Assembly: GCF_002196705.1 (NCBI RefSeq)
Contig: NZ_NADJ01000033.1
Coordinates: 186,001-250,000 of the forward strand
Reading direction: 5' to 3'
DNA from: Desulfosporosinus sp. FKB
GTDB taxonomy: Bacteria > Bacillota > Desulfitobacteriia > Desulfitobacteriales > Desulfitobacteriaceae
Length of the DNA stretch: 64,000 nucleotides
Shown here: positions 62,670 to 64,000 of the stretch, one piece after another
Position numbering within the stretch: the stretch's first letter is position 1
How the letters are laid out: every line of letters starts with the position of its first letter
The notes under the pieces: generated by a model
What the model was told of the DNA's origin: nothing
Seen by the model: the letters and a program-made list of their open reading frames with translations, nothing else
The model's database searches: none
Position numbers and translations under genes: made by a program

Positions 62670-63248
62670 ATGGCTATCAGTTTACAAAAGGGTCAGAAAG
62701 TAGATTTAACCAAAGGAAATCCTGGTTTAAAAAAGATTGTGGTCGGTCTTGGCTGGGACGTTAATAAGTATGATGGCGGCAATGATTTCGATCTTGATGC
62801 CTCAGCTTTTCTGTTAAATGCTGAGGGAAAAGTTGCCGAGGATAGAAATTTTATTTTCTTCAATAATACTTCAAACCCTGAAGGCTCTGTGGTACATACG
62901 GGAGATAACCGTTCCGGAGTTGGAGAGGGCGATGATGAGCAAATTAAAGTTGACCTCTCTGCAGTACCAAGCAGTGTGGCTAAAATTTCCTTTGGCATTA
63001 CGATTCATGAAGCCAAGGAACGCCGCCAAAATTTCGGACAAGTTTCCAATTCTTATGTTCGTGTTCTTAACGAGGAGACAGGCGAAGAGATCATCCGCTA
63101 TGATCTTGGTGAAGATTTCTCAGTTGAGACAGCCATTGTAGTAGGAGAACTTTATCGCAGCAATGGAGAGTGGAAATTTAACGCTATCGGCAGCGGATAC
63201 CAAAATGGACTCGCCGGATTATGCAAAGATTTTGGATTGGATGTCTAA
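62670..63248 (+). CDS. TerD-family stress protein
   Basis: 192 residues: [56 protein letters not shown] and [20 protein letters not shown]. These acidic stretches bind calcium in the family. ATG 62670 with AAAGGGG upstream is preferred to an earlier in-frame TTG. Confidence 0.95.
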   Translation: MAISLQKGQKVDLTKGNPGLKKIVVGLGWDVNKYDGGNDFDLDASAFLLNAEGKVAEDRNFIFFNNTSNPEGSVVHTGDNRSGVGEGDDEQIKVDLSAVPSSVAKISFGITIHEAKERRQNFGQVSNSYVRVLNEETGEEIIRYDLGEDFSVETAIVVGELYRSNGEWKFNAIGSGYQNGLAGLCKDFGLDV

Positions 63249-63309
63249 GCCCCTTTAAAGCAACAAGCAGGTGAATTTCAAATTTTGATAAATTAATGAG
63301 GTGTTTAGC

Positions 63310-63888
63310 ATGATTAGTTTGCAAAAAGGACAAAAAATCGATTTAACAAAAGGAAATCCGGGGCTTTCGAAGATTATAGTGGGACTGGGCTGGGATACCA
63401 ATAAATATTCAGGCAGGGCAGATTTTGACCTTGATGCCTCGGCCTTTTTGCTTGACCAAAATGGTCGTGCAGGGGGCATTGAAGACTTCATATTTTACAA
63501 TAATCTCGTAGGCGGAGACGGCTCCGTACAGCACACAGGAGATAACCTTACCGGAGAAGGTGAAGGTGATGATGAACAAATTAAAATTGACTTGGCTAGT
63601 GTACCCAGTCATGTCGAGAAGATCGCCTTTACCGTAACCATTCACGAGGCGATTGCCCGTGGTCAGAATTTCGGACAAGTTTCCAACGCCTATGTTCGTG
63701 TTATTAATGAAGTCAACGACCAGGAAATCATGCGCTATGACTTAGGAGAGGATTTTTCCGTTGAGACTGCTCTAGTGGTCTGTGAACTCTACCGCCATCA
63801 GGGAGAATGGAAATTCAATGCGATTGGGAGCGGCTTTTCCGGAGGACTTGCAGCCTTGTGCGCGAACTATGGCTTGCAAGCAGGCTGA
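63310..63888 (+). CDS. TerD-family stress protein
   Basis: 192 residues, very similar to the preceding copy: [59 protein letters not shown] 63310 with TGAGGTG upstream; GTG 63301 is possible. Last gene of the Ter operon, followed by a terminator. Confidence 0.95.
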   Translation: MISLQKGQKIDLTKGNPGLSKIIVGLGWDTNKYSGRADFDLDASAFLLDQNGRAGGIEDFIFYNNLVGGDGSVQHTGDNLTGEGEGDDEQIKIDLASVPSHVEKIAFTVTIHEAIARGQNFGQVSNAYVRVINEVNDQEIMRYDLGEDFSVETALVVCELYRHQGEWKFNAIGSGFSGGLAALCANYGLQAG

Positions 63889-63923
63889 TGCCATGGTCTG
63901 TTAACTTGGCTTAAATCCATACT

Positions 63924-63968
63924 AAAAGCCGAAGCGAGGTTAGGGAACTTCGCTTCGGCTTTTTCCTT
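63924..63968 (+). terminator. Terminator of the Ter operon
   Basis: AAAAGCCGAAGCGAGGTT pairs with AACTTCGCTTCGGCTTTT (one mismatch), followed by TCCTTTT. Confidence 0.92.
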
Positions 63969-64000
63969 TTCAGGCAAAGTATCGAAAGAGTAAGGAAAGC

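Overview
The window is low-GC Firmicutes DNA. It most resembles a sulfate-reducing member of the Peptococcaceae, of the Desulfosporosinus/Desulfitobacterium kind. The clues are DsrM- and DsrJ-type genes, a triheme and a monoheme cytochrome c, the futalosine menaquinone gene mqnE, a bacterial-type split pyrrolysine set (pylD, pylC, pylSn), strong GGAGG ribosome binding sites and many rho-independent terminators. I found no rRNA, tRNA or CRISPR array. The genus is an inference.

Region by region. 0.4-5.2 kb: malic enzyme and a CitE-like lyase (minus), then a sugar-phosphate-isomerase-like TIM barrel and a LysR regulator (plus). 5.8-7.8 kb: dsrM, dsrJ and a Met-rich exported protein. 8.2-16.7 kb: a complete potassium system, kdpFABC plus kdpDE, including the 28-codon kdpF. 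16.7-18.9 kb: four small related-looking membrane proteins. 19.0-20.5 kb: a glutamate-synthase-like FMN protein. 20.8-23.7 kb: cadC/cadA metal efflux with its operator. 23.8-33.8 kb: a C4-dicarboxylate block with a second malic enzyme, sdhCAB (succinate dehydrogenase/fumarate reductase), an enhancer-binding regulator with a Rossmann domain, two-subunit fumarase and an MFS transporter. Sigma-54 promoters lie before sdhC and before the fumarase genes, so the regulator between them probably drives both operons. 33.9-43.4 kb: mixed accessory genes, including a LysM miniprotein, cytochrome c, DMT transporter, methionine aminopeptidase, DUF1697, a MarR gene with two identical operators, and alpha/beta hydrolases.

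43.4-48.5 kb is a decaying methylotrophic island. It holds a sigma-54 regulator broken by a 20-bp tandem duplication, a BCCT transporter with several lesions, a truncated corrinoid protein, apparently intact pylD-pylC-pylSn, and a joint of MttB N-terminus to EutA C-terminus. 48.7-56.3 kb is a patchwork of small genes, gene remnants, a probable structured RNA, and scattered palindromic elements that look like IS200/IS605 (TnpB) right ends without any transposase or TnpB gene nearby.

56.4-63.9 kb is a Ter stress-response operon: C-C bond lyase, PRTase/TRSP protein, StiP-type protein, HAD phosphatase, TerC and three TerD paralogues. This matches the Ter-associated module that comparative genomics predicts to make a nucleoside-like metabolite.

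The items most worth pursuing are the orphan omega-RNA-like repeats, the unidentified structured RNA at 53.6-53.87 kb, the Rossmann-PAS-sigma54 regulator and its circuit, the intact pyl genes inside a dead methyltransferase island, and the dsrM-dsrJ pair without dsrK.
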